64,000 bases of DNA, taken from NCBI GenBank assembly GCA_024305405.1, contig JAKNDB010000087.1:4528501-4592500 (forward strand), read 5' to 3'. Positions 12,594-23,722 of the stretch are shown here, piece after piece. The position numbers and the translations under genes were made by a program. Origin of the DNA: Dirofilaria immitis (taxonomy: Eukaryota; Nematoda; Chromadorea; Rhabditida; Onchocercidae). Each line of letters starts with the position of its first letter. The first letter of the stretch is position 1. The notes under the pieces were generated by a model that saw nothing but the letters and a program-made list of their open reading frames with translations, did not search any database and had not been told where the DNA came from.

Positions 12594-14277
12594 TTTTGTA
12601 TATAAATTTTTTTCATTCCTTCAGATAAATTAGGTTTTATATAAAAATATAAAAAAGTATATAGAAAAATCCCAGGTAAAAACATAAAAGACATTGTTTG
12701 TAACTGCATATTTGAATTACTCTGGAGCGGTAGCGCAATATCCATTGCTACATTCTTTGTCTTCTATTTATCTTAAAGAAAATAGGAAGTGAAGATAATG
12801 GAAAAAATTCCTTAACTTTATATATGGTCATACATTCAGTAAAACGGTCAATTAAGATAATTAAATTCATTTCAATGATAGGTCGTATACTGCGTTTCTG
12901 TAGCAATTTGGTTCCAAAAGTTGAAGAGTATTTCAATCAGGAAATTTAGAGTAGTAAACTTGATAGAATTTAATATTTCACGCATCGCAAATTATAGTTT
13001 TAATGTTTAGGCAATTTCATGATATTTTGTTATGAATGTATTATATATATGTCATTATCATTCCTTTTCTATTACTTATGCGGTAATTAATTTTAATGTT
13101 ATTTATTTAATGTATATCTTTGTGTTATTAACTTCTTGTAAAGATGTCTGTTATTATTCATCGTTGCTAAAATAATTATAAACAAGAAATTTTCGTCGTT
13201 GTGAATTATGAAGCGTCCATGATTGATAATAGTTCCACTTCATTTTCTAGTCATGGAGGAAAACTGTCAAGCTTTAGGAGCAGCATCATTTCCTATCGAA
13301 ATCCATTGTGAACAGTATCTTCGAATTAAGTCAAAAATTGAAAGTACCTGTTACGACTAAATAATTTTCTGCATTTCGATTCTATTTTAGGCGGATTGCT
13401 AACAAAATATACGAGAACTAGAAAAGCTTACTGTATCTTGTTGCAGTTTCTTCTTATTTATAAAAGGAGTGCACTAAAGGAATCATTCTTTCCATTTGGT
13501 TTGTTCAGGAAAAAGAAGAGGATAATCAGCAGGCTAATTGATTTATACACAGTGAATAACAGCTCATCGCAATCATAACTCGATGAACAGCTTATTGAAA
13601 TAACTTAATTACACCTCATGGTAGCTAATATGCATCTTAGTAAACAATTACAGAGAAAAAATTTTAATCGTGGAAAATATTTCTTCCAGACATTACCCTA
13701 ATTTTTCCGATTCAATATGAAATATGCTTGAATGCCATCTCATTCGAAATCAAGTTATCCCTCACATCTTCCTCTCCCTCATTTCTTCTTCCTCTCCGTC
13801 GATGGGATGCGGTAATTGCATTCTGTCAAATTCTTCATACCAATAGATATGGTTGGATTGCGACTACGTTGCGCGTAGTTGGAGAGAGAAGGAGGATACT
13901 TATGCTCATATGGTGTGGTTTTGCGTGTGTTCACTGTGTTCACGTACATCTGTTGGTATGAGTGAAGTGGTATATGTAATGCTTTTTGTGATGAATGTTT
14001 TGCAACATGTAAATTTTTCTTTTCTGTGTTTTCCTTTAACCGGTTCTTTCCAATGTGAGGTGATTGATCCAAATATGATTTGCAAAAAATTTAGAAGATT
14101 GTATTGTATTTCATACTCTATACAGTCATTGGAAATGTTCGATTCATTACATTTATACTATTTAGATTTAAAAATACACTATTTCAAATTCGGAAAAATG
14201 AGTCATAAATGAAGTCACAAAAATGAAACGTTAGAAATACTTTCAGGACTTAGGAGTATAGATTTAAAAGTGCTAGA
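12594..14277. other. Intergenic region upstream of sgt-1
   Basis: No coding exon was recognised. The block 13690-13960 is less AT-rich than its surroundings and has overlapping uninterrupted frames on both strands, none resembling a known protein. It is more likely promoter or 5' UTR of sgt-1. It includes an inverted repeat at 13863-13879. A TTTCAG acceptor at about 14246 lies just before the sgt-1 start and could be a trans-splice site. Confidence 0.45.
13863..13879. promoter_or_regulatory. Inverted repeat in the putative sgt-1 promoter
   Basis: ACTACG and CGTAGT flank a 5-bp spacer (TTGCG). Its location about 400 bp before the sgt-1 start suggests a factor-binding site; this is inference only. 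Confidence 0.25.
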
Positions 14278-16504
14278 ATGAATGATTCAGTTAATGCAGC
14301 GTCAAGCAATCCGGAATCAAGTCAGAAAAAACAAGATATCAGTGATGAAAAAAATCTTGTCGTTTCATTCATCCAATTCTTGCGTCAGCGTATTTCACGT
14401 AATCAGTGCACAACTGATCAGATCGAAGGGATTGAAGGTTATTATTGTTCCACTTCCTCATAGTTTATCATTTGGAATTGTCAATGCCTATACGTCATAG
14501 CCAGGTTTTTAACTGTTACTAAGTTTCAGTTTTTTTCTTTTTCAATAAAATGAAAATTTGACTCCAAAATTTCTCACAAATTATCGAAAGCTTGGAGTGT
14601 GAGAATGAATGATTCTAGTAATTATATGTGTTTCCAATTAAATGAATGAATGAGTAGTTATATATGTTTCGCTGATTCCAATTAAATTTACTGAAAAAAT
14701 TTTTTTCAGTGGCTATTCAGTGTCTTGAAACAGCGTTTGATATAACTGACTCCAGTTACTTGTTTCAACCATCGAAACATCTTTTGGATATCTTTGTTGA
14801 AGCTGAGGGTCTTCCAGCTGTATGCTTTATTTTTCAATTAAACTAATCTCCGAATTAAAAAGATAAAATCGTAAGAGTTTATGATGGGCAACTCGTCTTC
14901 TAATTACATGCCAGTCTTTGTTACACAGCATTTTTTATAATAAAATGTTTTAATTATTTAAGGTTTTACTGTTTGGAAACAGAGATAGAACGCTTCAACA
15001 AGAAATGTAATGCGTTAAGGTTTTAGGGTGTTGGTGACTTTCCGAAAGCAACTGCAGAAGAAATCAAAAAAGCGAATAATTTAAAGGAGGAAGGAAATAC
15101 ATTGATGAAATCTTCGCAGTTTGAAGATGCAGTATTAAAATACAATGAAGCTATCAAACTGAACAAAGATCCAGCTTATTTTTGCAATCGGTAGGTCTGG
15201 AAGTGCTGTTGGTAATTCACTTCTCTATTAAGTAATGGGAAATTGTGATTTATTAATATGTCGTTTGTTAAGATTAACATAAATATTTAAAGAAAACTTC
15301 GAGATGTTTAAAAAATTTTGAAAGAAAAATTCTTTCTAAACCTCTGAATACTTTTTTAATTTAGATTTTGGAAAATATAGTGTTTTTGTTTTTTCAAATC
15401 ATAACAAGTTTCTCTCTTTAAGTGTTTATATAAATTTTCAGAGCAGCAGCATACTGCAGGCTAGAACAATATGATCTAGCAATACAAGATTGCCAGTGCT
15501 GCGCTAGCCTTGGATCCAAAATATAGTAAAGCTTACGGACGAATGGGGTAAAATTTCATCTGTCAAATCATCATTCCTACATAAATTTTGAATGAGATGA
15601 AATTTCCCTCGTTTTTTTTTTTTATAGATTGGCATTATCATGTCAGAATCGTTATGAACAAGCTGTAGAAGCCTATAAGAAAGCACTAGAACTGGATCCA
15701 GAACAAGAAAGCTACAAGAACAATTTGAAAATTGCTGAAGATAAACTGAAAGAGCTGGAAGAATCATTTAGACAGGGACAAGGTCCTGGGGTAGGTTCTG
15801 TCGTTATTTTTCAACTGTTTAATTTAACAACTAGAAAGTTCTACAAGATCTTTTTGTTTCAGTTGTTTGGTTCTCAAATGCCTGATATGACTGCGCTGTT
15901 GAATAATCCAGCGATGATGAACATGGCTAGACAGTTGATGTCTGATCCAAACATTCAGAATATGATGTCGCAAATGATGACTGGTATCCTCGGTAGTGGA
16001 TCAAACGCTGGCGTTTCTAATCTTATTGAAGCCGGCCAACAGGTGGTTTCCTTTATTGATTGAAAATGGATTAATGATTTCAATATTTAACGAATTTGAA
16101 TAAATTTCTTCGAAAATTCGATATTAAACTAGCATTTCGGTACGAGAAAATCATTATTTTTATTATTTTTGCTCACTTTCAGTTAGCTCAACAAATGCAG
16201 AGTGCCAATCCAGATTTGGTTGAACAGTTGAGGCAGCAATTTCAGGGCCAAGGTGATTCCATATTTCATCTTTTATATCTTTTCATTAAGTGGATTGCTG
16301 TGGCTACGAAATAATTATTAAATTATCCTTATTTAAATTGCCAAGCTAAATAGTTTGTTCTTTCATAATCTATATGTAAGATGAAGATATGTTTTATATC
16401 AAAATTCATCGAACAAATTATCAACAAATTATTCCAGGGGTTCTAACAATGAAAGTGATAGGAATGGACCGCATGAAAATGGTGATACACAGCCTCCGCA
16501 ATAA
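14278..16504 (+). CDS. sgt-1: Small glutamine-rich TPR co-chaperone (SGT)
   Basis: SGT proteins bind Hsp70/Hsp90 through three TPRs and hand tail-anchored proteins to the GET pathway. Exons: 14278-14437, 14710-14819, 15027-15190, 15442-15547, 15629-15790, 15863-16042, 16183-16252, 16438-16504; about 339 codons, the expected length. Residues 1-90 form the dimerisation region (FIQFLRQRI, LETAFDI). The TPRs follow: LKEEGNTLMKSSQFEDAV, AYCRLEQYDLAIQDC, YSKAYGRMGLALSCQNRYE and AVEAYKKALELDPEQESY. The tail is methionine/glutamine-rich (NPAMMNMARQLMSDPNIQNM). Two frame breaks occur: an extra base near 15497-15500 inside TPR2, and a G-run at 16437-16440 that must be one base longer to reach the acidic, polar C-terminus NGPHENGDTQPPQ. 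Confidence 0.95.
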
Positions 16505-17229
16505 TTCATTCAAGTAGTGGTGGAAGCAGACAAGCTTTACTTCGTAAGCTTGTCTTCGATATTGATGTTTCGGCGATCGCATATTAATGATTGTTGGTTA
16601 TGTATTCCTTTTCTAATCAATTTTTTCTGCAACTTCTGCATCTTGCATAATGAGCCTTGTAACTGTTTTGGGAATTGTTAATTAATATGGAGTTTTAACC
16701 GAAATAGTAGAAAATGAAACATTTTCTCTCTCTCTCTCTCTCTGATATTGAAGTAAATTTCTTTTATTTTAATTCAAAGGCAATGAATTCTTATTCATTA
16801 GGCTTTCTCTTTTCGAATGTCTTCGGATTTAGTTTTTTCTTTTCAGTAAAGTAACCTGTGAAGTTTGTGAAAATGAATTGATTCCAACACAATTCCATTT
16901 TGTTATTGTAAATTATGAAATCTGAATGGAGAAGGACAGATTATGAATATTTTATAATTTTTTCTTGGAATTTATCTATCTGAAGGATGTAGGAGTTTTG
17001 CTTAATATGAAAATTTACGCGAGTTAAATACAAGCCTAAATCATCCTACTTCGCTTTTAGTGGAGAGTCAAGCGAAAAAGACAATGATAATGGGTTTTAT
17101 TTGTCTCGTTCTGCGAAAAATTTTAGAAGGAATTTACTTTCCTTGATTTTTAGATTAAAACCTCCAAATTAGAATGAGGGTGTATCATATTTTCCAAATT
17201 TAGAAGGAAATGCGATTGCTTTGCTTTAT
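16505..17229. other. Convergent 3' intergenic region
   Basis: This separates sgt-1 (plus) from the LRR gene (minus), so both 3' UTRs lie here. A CT dinucleotide run occupies 16725-16742. No coding potential was seen. Confidence 0.6.
16725..16742. repeat. CT dinucleotide microsatellite
   Basis: An uninterrupted CT run of about nine units in the 3' region of sgt-1. Confidence 0.85.
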
Positions 17230-17230
17230 T
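17224..17230 (-). terminator. Polyadenylation signal overlapping the LRR gene stop
   Basis: On the minus strand the stop codon TAA runs directly into AATAAA, giving a very short or nearly absent 3' UTR if this signal is used. Confidence 0.45.
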
Positions 17231-20200
17231 TAACATATAACCCTTTGCACGCAAGAATCTTTGAGGCACTGCAATGCTTTGTCACTGAACTTCGGACGTC
17301 CACTGAAATCAGCATACGATATCCATTCAAGATCAGGACAAAACTGTGCCAGCAAATAGATTGATTTGTCGGTACATGACGTTGCACGAATTCGCACTTC
17401 CTTTAAACAGCACTTTCTGAAATATCTGTCCTGAAGGAATATACAATTTTGTACTTTTATTTAATTTTAATGAATACAAATTATTGTTCAATGCAAATTT
17501 AGGAAATTCTTGATCCAATTTCTGCAGTTAATTTCGCATCTCTGAAAAATATTTTTGTATCTGTAAAACACAAGTGAACTTGGAAGTTGAATTCATGAAC
17601 TATACAAAATTCACCGCGCCAATGCAGCAAGTCCTTCATCCGTGACATATCTACAACCGTTCAAATTGATATTCTTCAGACCCATGCAGTTATCTGCTAA
17701 GAGCACCAAGAAGCGGTCATCAACACATGAAATGTGCGATACTTCCAAATCCTAGAATATAATCAACATTTATATCTGTAAATGATGCTTCTTTTGCGAC
17801 ATTATTAAATCTTAAATTTTTTATTCCCTAAACATTAAAAATCCAATAACAATCTATGATATGTATGAAGCCAAATTTTGAAGATATAGCAGAGAAGATG
17901 GCCGTAATAGATTTAGTTTAAACACAATGCAAACTTTAAAAATTTTATGCACCGTGATCGAATGTGCGCCACGCGCAATTGCAAACAGAGCTCTATAAGT
18001 TGCTCGAAGGCGACACAATTTCAATGATCGTAATCTTGAACCTGGGAATGAGCTCCACCTGAAGAGGACACAGTGCGTCATAAATTTTGAAAAAACTGCC
18101 GGATGACAATAAGATCCTCAAATGATGCGACATTTATTGAAATAGAAATTCCAGTAATTACTCGAAAATCCTTTTCGATACTTGAAATCAATATCCAAAA
18201 ACTTGGGGAATCAAAATACAAACCAATAAAAAGCAGTCGTAACAACTTATTATTGATGTGTTTTACATCAAGTGCAAGATGACTTAAATTTGGTAGGCAT
18301 TGTATTATCAAACTAAAAACGCCATCAATAATCGTTGGTAGCGATATCTAAAAATTAGTAGTATAAAAAGAAAAAATTTGTTTCGGCAAGGTTCTTCTGG
18401 ATTTGAAGGGTAATAAAGTAAGGTCCGATAATTAAAAAGTTTAAAGAACTAGAAGTAGAAATAACGTTGTACATAAAATTTCGGCAACAGTTTTCGGAAC
18501 GAATACGTATCATTTGCGCTTGGAAATTAAAAGCTTACATGAAGCCGGGTTATTTTGCTTCCAATATAAGGTAAGATAGTGCGTAAAAATGTATTAGCAT
18601 CTTCTACACATCGCTGTAAATGAAATGTTAAGTTAAACTCAGTAAAAGTTTGATAGCGACCTTAACAATCGTAGTTGTAATTATAAAATGCAGTTTTCGT
18701 TGCATTTAGAATATTATCATATTTTTATAGAGGATACTTCAATTTGGGGTGATTGATTTTCATGATTCTGCAAAATTTAAGTGATAAGTGCTTCTACAGG
18801 AAAGAAGGATAAGGAGAAGAGGGGGAAGAGAGAAGGGAAGGAGGAGAGGAAGAGAAAAAGGGAGAGGATAGGTGAACTAGCAATGAAATATCAAATAGCG
18901 GACATTTTTGTGCATTAGTGATCTGCAGTACTATCATTCTCAACTGGATCATACAATATTAATAAAATATTAAATTCTTACCCAGCTTGGTTCTTTGCAG
19001 TTCATCTGCAAATGGATACTTGTCAGCTGAGGCAATGTTTCCAGGCGATTGATTAAGCTATTCACATCCTCATCGCCACAAAATGATAACCGTATCCTAC
19101 TTACTGTCGGTGGTAGTAGAGGTAAAGTGAAAAAATAATTCCCTAAAATAAATAAAAGTTTGGTACTTTTCATGAATTACAGTTTTACAGAAAGTATGTA
19201 AAACATTCATTTAAGAGATTTCATTTGATTTTAGATAAATTTAATGGCAATTATCTTAACACGAGGAATACCTAAATGCATGAAAAATTAGATAAAAACG
19301 AACTTCTTCTCTAGGATAACATCTACCAAGCAATGATTTAAAATGAATATATAGTGATCATTATATAAGCATTCTAAGTTGAACGCTTTTTAACAATAAA
19401 GATAGGAAAATAAGTACTGAAATGGATATAATAGTGAGAATAGAAAGTCAAGTAGAGCAAAAAAAAAACAAACCATGTAAATCAACATCACGCAATCTTA
19501 CACCAGCAATTCTATATTCAGGCATTAGTGAAAGATCAGTTTCGACCTAAATGAAAAAACGCTCTCAAAAAGCAAAACCAACGGAATTGTTTAGCATCAT
19601 ACGTTAATTACTAGTCAAAAAACGTGCAAATTTCACACGGAATAAAGATCGAAAGAATTAAGAGTAAAATGATAAATTTTTTTAAAAATACTTCGAAAAA
19701 GCGACACAGCGATAACTGTTTAATGTTTGGACAATTACGACTTAAATAAAACAGAGCAGAGGATGGATCGACCACATTTGGCAGAAAATCCAACTCCAGA
19801 ACAGATAATTTTTCACCGAGATAGTGAGCGATATCATAAAGTGCTTGGTCGTTTAGACCTTAAATTTCACCCATGAAATTCAATGGCAAAAGACTAAATT
19901 TTAAGACTAAAAGACTAGATTAAAGCGAATATTTATCGAATGGCTCTATCGGAAAAAAAAATATTTGTCCCTTCAAAAGTACATTAAAATAAGACGCATA
20001 ACAAACTGATTCTTTTCTGATTACTAAAAGGACTAACCTTTGCAGTTATTCAAATACAAACAATGAATATTACGATTCAAGTAAACAAGCTGATAGATTC
20101 CATCGCTTTTGATCTGAATTGAAACTATAAAGTTAGTGGATTTCATTTCATCAGAAGGAGAGATAATACGAGTGATGCTGAACTATGAAATCTAGGGATA

Positions 20201-21670
20201 AAATGCAGCAATGATCGGCAATATGGAACTTTTAAGACATAAGAAGCAGACAGCTATCCCTCTTGGTTGTTTAAGACTTTATTGAGTCTTGAAAGCACCA
20301 TATATAATAATCCTTCCTGATTTTTATCATATACGTGACAAGCCCTCGGACAAATGCCTCTAAACAGCATGATTAAAACACGTCAAGGGGTAAATACTAC
20401 ACCTTACACGTAATACACTCAGACTCGTCATCTGTATTTCTTCACAGGGCTCGCGGAAACGAACCGCTTAGTACCAACGCAGCACAACGCTTCTAAACCA
20501 TTATACTAATACCAATGGCTGTGTATGAGTCGTATGCAAGGTAACTAAAAGTTGAAAAGGACTATTTAATAATCTGAATGTAAAGAAAAGGAGAAATCGA
20601 TCCTATTATAAGCCTTACGAACCTTTGTGCAAGAACTGAGGTCAACTGTGTATAAGAAATTGGACTTTATTAGTGATAAACCATTTGATGTAAGCTTCTT
20701 CAATGCCCTAAATTCCAATTTTCAAGTTTTCGCTGTCCGCTTGTTATTGCTCTAATACCCTGAAAGGGAATTCGAGAATAATTTCAAATCAGTCAATCTG
20801 GAAGCATGTAGATGTTTGAAAGTTATTTACACATAAAAATCCGATTAAAATTGAGATTCGATTGAAGTTTAATAAGTTTTGAAGTTTCAGATAATATCAT
20901 ATCTATTAAAATGAATTATGCCAGATCATTTATAGAAAATAGAAACGTTAACTTATCAGTGATGTTTTGACAAAAATGATTGCGATCTGTTGAAGTGCAC
21001 GATTATGAGCAGCAATGGCTTCCAGAACGCCATCAGTCACTTGGTCGCTCAGATAAAAACGCAACTCTGTGAGATTCTTTCCAAACGAAGGTGACGACAC
21101 AAGTTGAGCGCATTCTGATAGAAATAACTGAAAATAAAATCCAATTCATATGAAATGATTAACAAAAATATATAAAAAAAAACATATCAATCACTGATAT
21201 ATCTCTTCAGTTGAAGGGTAGCACAGCGATTGTTACTTTTTCTTTGACAAATCGTGATAAAAACAATTCGCTTTCTGGATAAAAAGCATTTATTATTCGA
21301 ATCACTCGAGTATCAGCACAAATGAGTTTTTGATATACGAGAACAATATCAATCAATATACATATTTCTTGATAAATTTAATTAAGAAACATAAAGAAGA
21401 AATGCACGGTAATCTGTTCAAATCCAGGATCTGAACTAATCTTGAAACTTCTAAAATGCTTCAAGTTTGGATATTTCTGTTCCCTGTATTAGCAAGATTC
21501 AAGAATGAAAATTCTTAATAGGCGCACTAAGCGTAATTTAATACCTGATCATGTGAACTGAAGAACTCGAGCAGACGTTGCTTGCAAGGTGTGGGCAAAT
21601 CAGCCAGATACCCATACAAATTATGTCGACACGCAGCTGCCAAACATATATTGAACAATGATTTAACCAT
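17230..21670 (-). CDS. Leucine-rich-repeat protein with N-terminal BC-box-like motif
   Basis: I do not recognise a named orthologue. Eleven exons join in phase with no frame break: 21670-21545, 21127-20972, 20113-20038, 19858-19692, 19546-19474, 19142-18982, 18613-18539, 18347-18220, 18058-17953, 17751-17615, 17416-17230; 463 residues. The start is set by the first ATG before SLFNICLAAA (residues 4-13), which matches the Elongin-C-binding BC-box pattern [ST]LxxxCxxx[AILV]. It is followed by LPTPCKQRLLEFFSSHDQ, like the box region of ZYG-11/LRR-1-type CUL2 substrate receptors. The rest is irregular LRRs, then cysteine-containing LRRs near the C-terminus (LKNINLNGC, VTDEGLAALA, FSDKALQCL) as in FBXL and AMN1 proteins. 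I infer a substrate adaptor of a cullin-RING ligase; CUL2/Elongin versus a degenerate F-box cannot be settled here. It is transcribed divergently from the MYST gene. Confidence 0.85.
18799..18872. repeat. Polypurine (GA-rich) tract in an LRR-gene intron
   Basis: About 74 bases that are almost entirely A and G on the plus strand, with two isolated T interruptions. It lies in the intron between exons 6 and 7 of the LRR gene, so the transcript carries a polypyrimidine run. It could form triplex DNA or act as a splicing signal; neither is shown. Confidence 0.8.
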
Positions 21671-23722
21671 TTTTGATTCATAAAATGCAAATTTACTTCA
21701 TGTAAAAGTGATGATTCGGAAAAGAATTGGATGAAAAGTTCGGAAAATGTTAATACTGTGCTCGTATCCGTCATATGGTTGCTACTTGACCCTGTTGCAA
21801 GACCTACTGGCATTGCTAATATTATGAATTCAATCATATTAAATTAACCTGGATTAATTTTCTAAGTATTTATCTTCTCTTCATTTTCCCTTTGCATTTT
21901 TCGATTTTTTAGCTTTGAAATCATACATGAAGAAACGAAAGAGAAAAATCTCAGCAATAATCCACAGCAAACATGTTAGATAATAATTAATGATTCGAGA
22001 TGTTATCCGTCAAGATGGCAATAACGACAGAAAGTATTCGGGAAATAACACGAACCAAGACCAGCTTGTATTTTTTTTTATGAACGAAAAGAGCGGAAGA
22101 AGTGAAAATATTCAGAATAAAGAAGAAAATTTAAAAACACAAGACATTTTTGAAGACGAGAAGATAGGGCCGAGGTTAATTTTAATCGGATAGATAAGAG
22201 AGAAAAAAAAGATGAAACGGTTGGAAATATTAGATACAGGTAGATGGCACTTTTCCTTTTACTATAAATATCCTAAATACCGAACTTATTTTTAATGAAG
22301 CAGCACAGCATTATATCCCTATAAGAATAATAAGGACATGACTTACTATCATCAATCAAGAAAAGGAGAGGTATGAGCTAAGAAAACGCGAATCATTAGA
22401 CAGTTCACATCTGGATCAATGGAGCAGCAGATCTTTTAAACATCGCTGCAGCTTATTTGAAACTTCTCGGGAAAGTTTCAACATTCTCTCCTCACTCTAA
22501 CTAGATGGGATGTTCAGAATAATAAGAGAAGAGAAAATGAAATAAGATGATCAGGTTAATTGACAAGGCAATAAAGTCCACATGAAGCATAACTATGACA
22601 TAGTAAATGTAAAAGTTGCGAAACAAATAACGTAATAAGTGAAAAAGTTTTGCAAAAATATAGTAGAATAAAAACAAATATGAGAGAGAATACTATTGTT
22701 TAGAGTATGCTATCAGTTGGCTTTAAATTGATGTTTGTTTTGCTCTAAAATTTATCATTGATAGAAAAGATACGGGAAAAAAGAAAAGAATCCTAAAGTT
22801 AAAAGGTTCAAGAAAAAATATGGAGAAGGATTGTGATGCTAAACATGCCATCATCCATATTTCATTTGATTATTGTTTATATTTTTTCAAACGGAGATTG
22901 CAATCATATTTAATTAATAACCGAATGACGAGAAAAAACCAATTTTTATTTTTAAATATGCTATTATTTGTCAATATCAAATTTAATATGGGAAAGCCTG
23001 CAAATGTCGCAAAATATTATATTATCCATTGTGAGTAATAACTAAATTGAGAAACTTCGTTGCAGCAAAAATTTTAAGAAATATATAGATAGAGTAATAG
23101 TAATAATAGCAATAGCAATGGCAAGATCAAGAATAGAGACTTTGTGTTGGATATCTGTAGAGATAGCTGATCAGTGCGTTAAGATATCGATTAGTGATCA
23201 TCAGAGGATAATAAATCAGATCACTTTTCCATCATAATAGCTTTGAACATCTCTATGGTCCATTTTCAAGTTATGCCTCTCACTCTCTGTCCCAATTTCT
23301 ATTCGTTCATTTAAATTCCAATATTACGCTGCAATGAGCAAAAAATTTCATAGAGTGGGTAATTGTGAATAGTATTCAGAAGTCTTGTCGAACGTAGAAT
23401 ATATTTTGGAAGGACTCTTAATTCGTTCTACTGGATGAAGTTAGGTGTTAGGGTGTTTGCTGTGCAGAGGCTGGTACTGTAGTGTGAGCCGCGAAGTAGC
23501 TGAAGCGGTTGACAAAGTGAAGGACGGTAAATTCGCTTACAGCAGCAATTTACTATAACCTAGAAACACTCGGAGACTTTCTAGATTATTGTAATTTCAG
23601 TTTCATTTCATGTAAATCATAATGGACTCATTTTTCTATATTGCATTTTGATCCCGGCGTACGATACTTGATAACTGGGTTCTTGATACATCCGCATTCC
23701 AAAAATTTTCTGTCCAGAAGAA
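21671..23722. other. Divergent intergenic region between LRR and MYST genes
   Basis: About 2 kb that should hold both promoters. 23380-23580 is less AT-rich than its surroundings and may be a 5' leader of the MYST gene; its short open frames do not match MYST proteins. No other feature was recognised. Confidence 0.5.

Noticed and set aside
13728..14212. Overlapping open frames of 77-119 codons on both strands upstream of sgt-1
   Set aside because: They coincide with a less AT-rich block where stops are rarer, have no family resemblance, and the opposite-strand frame is equally open, so they look like composition effects.
17500..17545. Possible extra LRR-gene exon around 17520
   Set aside because: Reading it introduces a stop; joining 17615 directly to 17416 preserves phase and the repeat pattern.
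22820..23038. 72-codon plus-strand frame upstream of the MYST gene
   Set aside because: Hydrophobic and asparagine-rich with no similarity; unsupported by splice sites or position.
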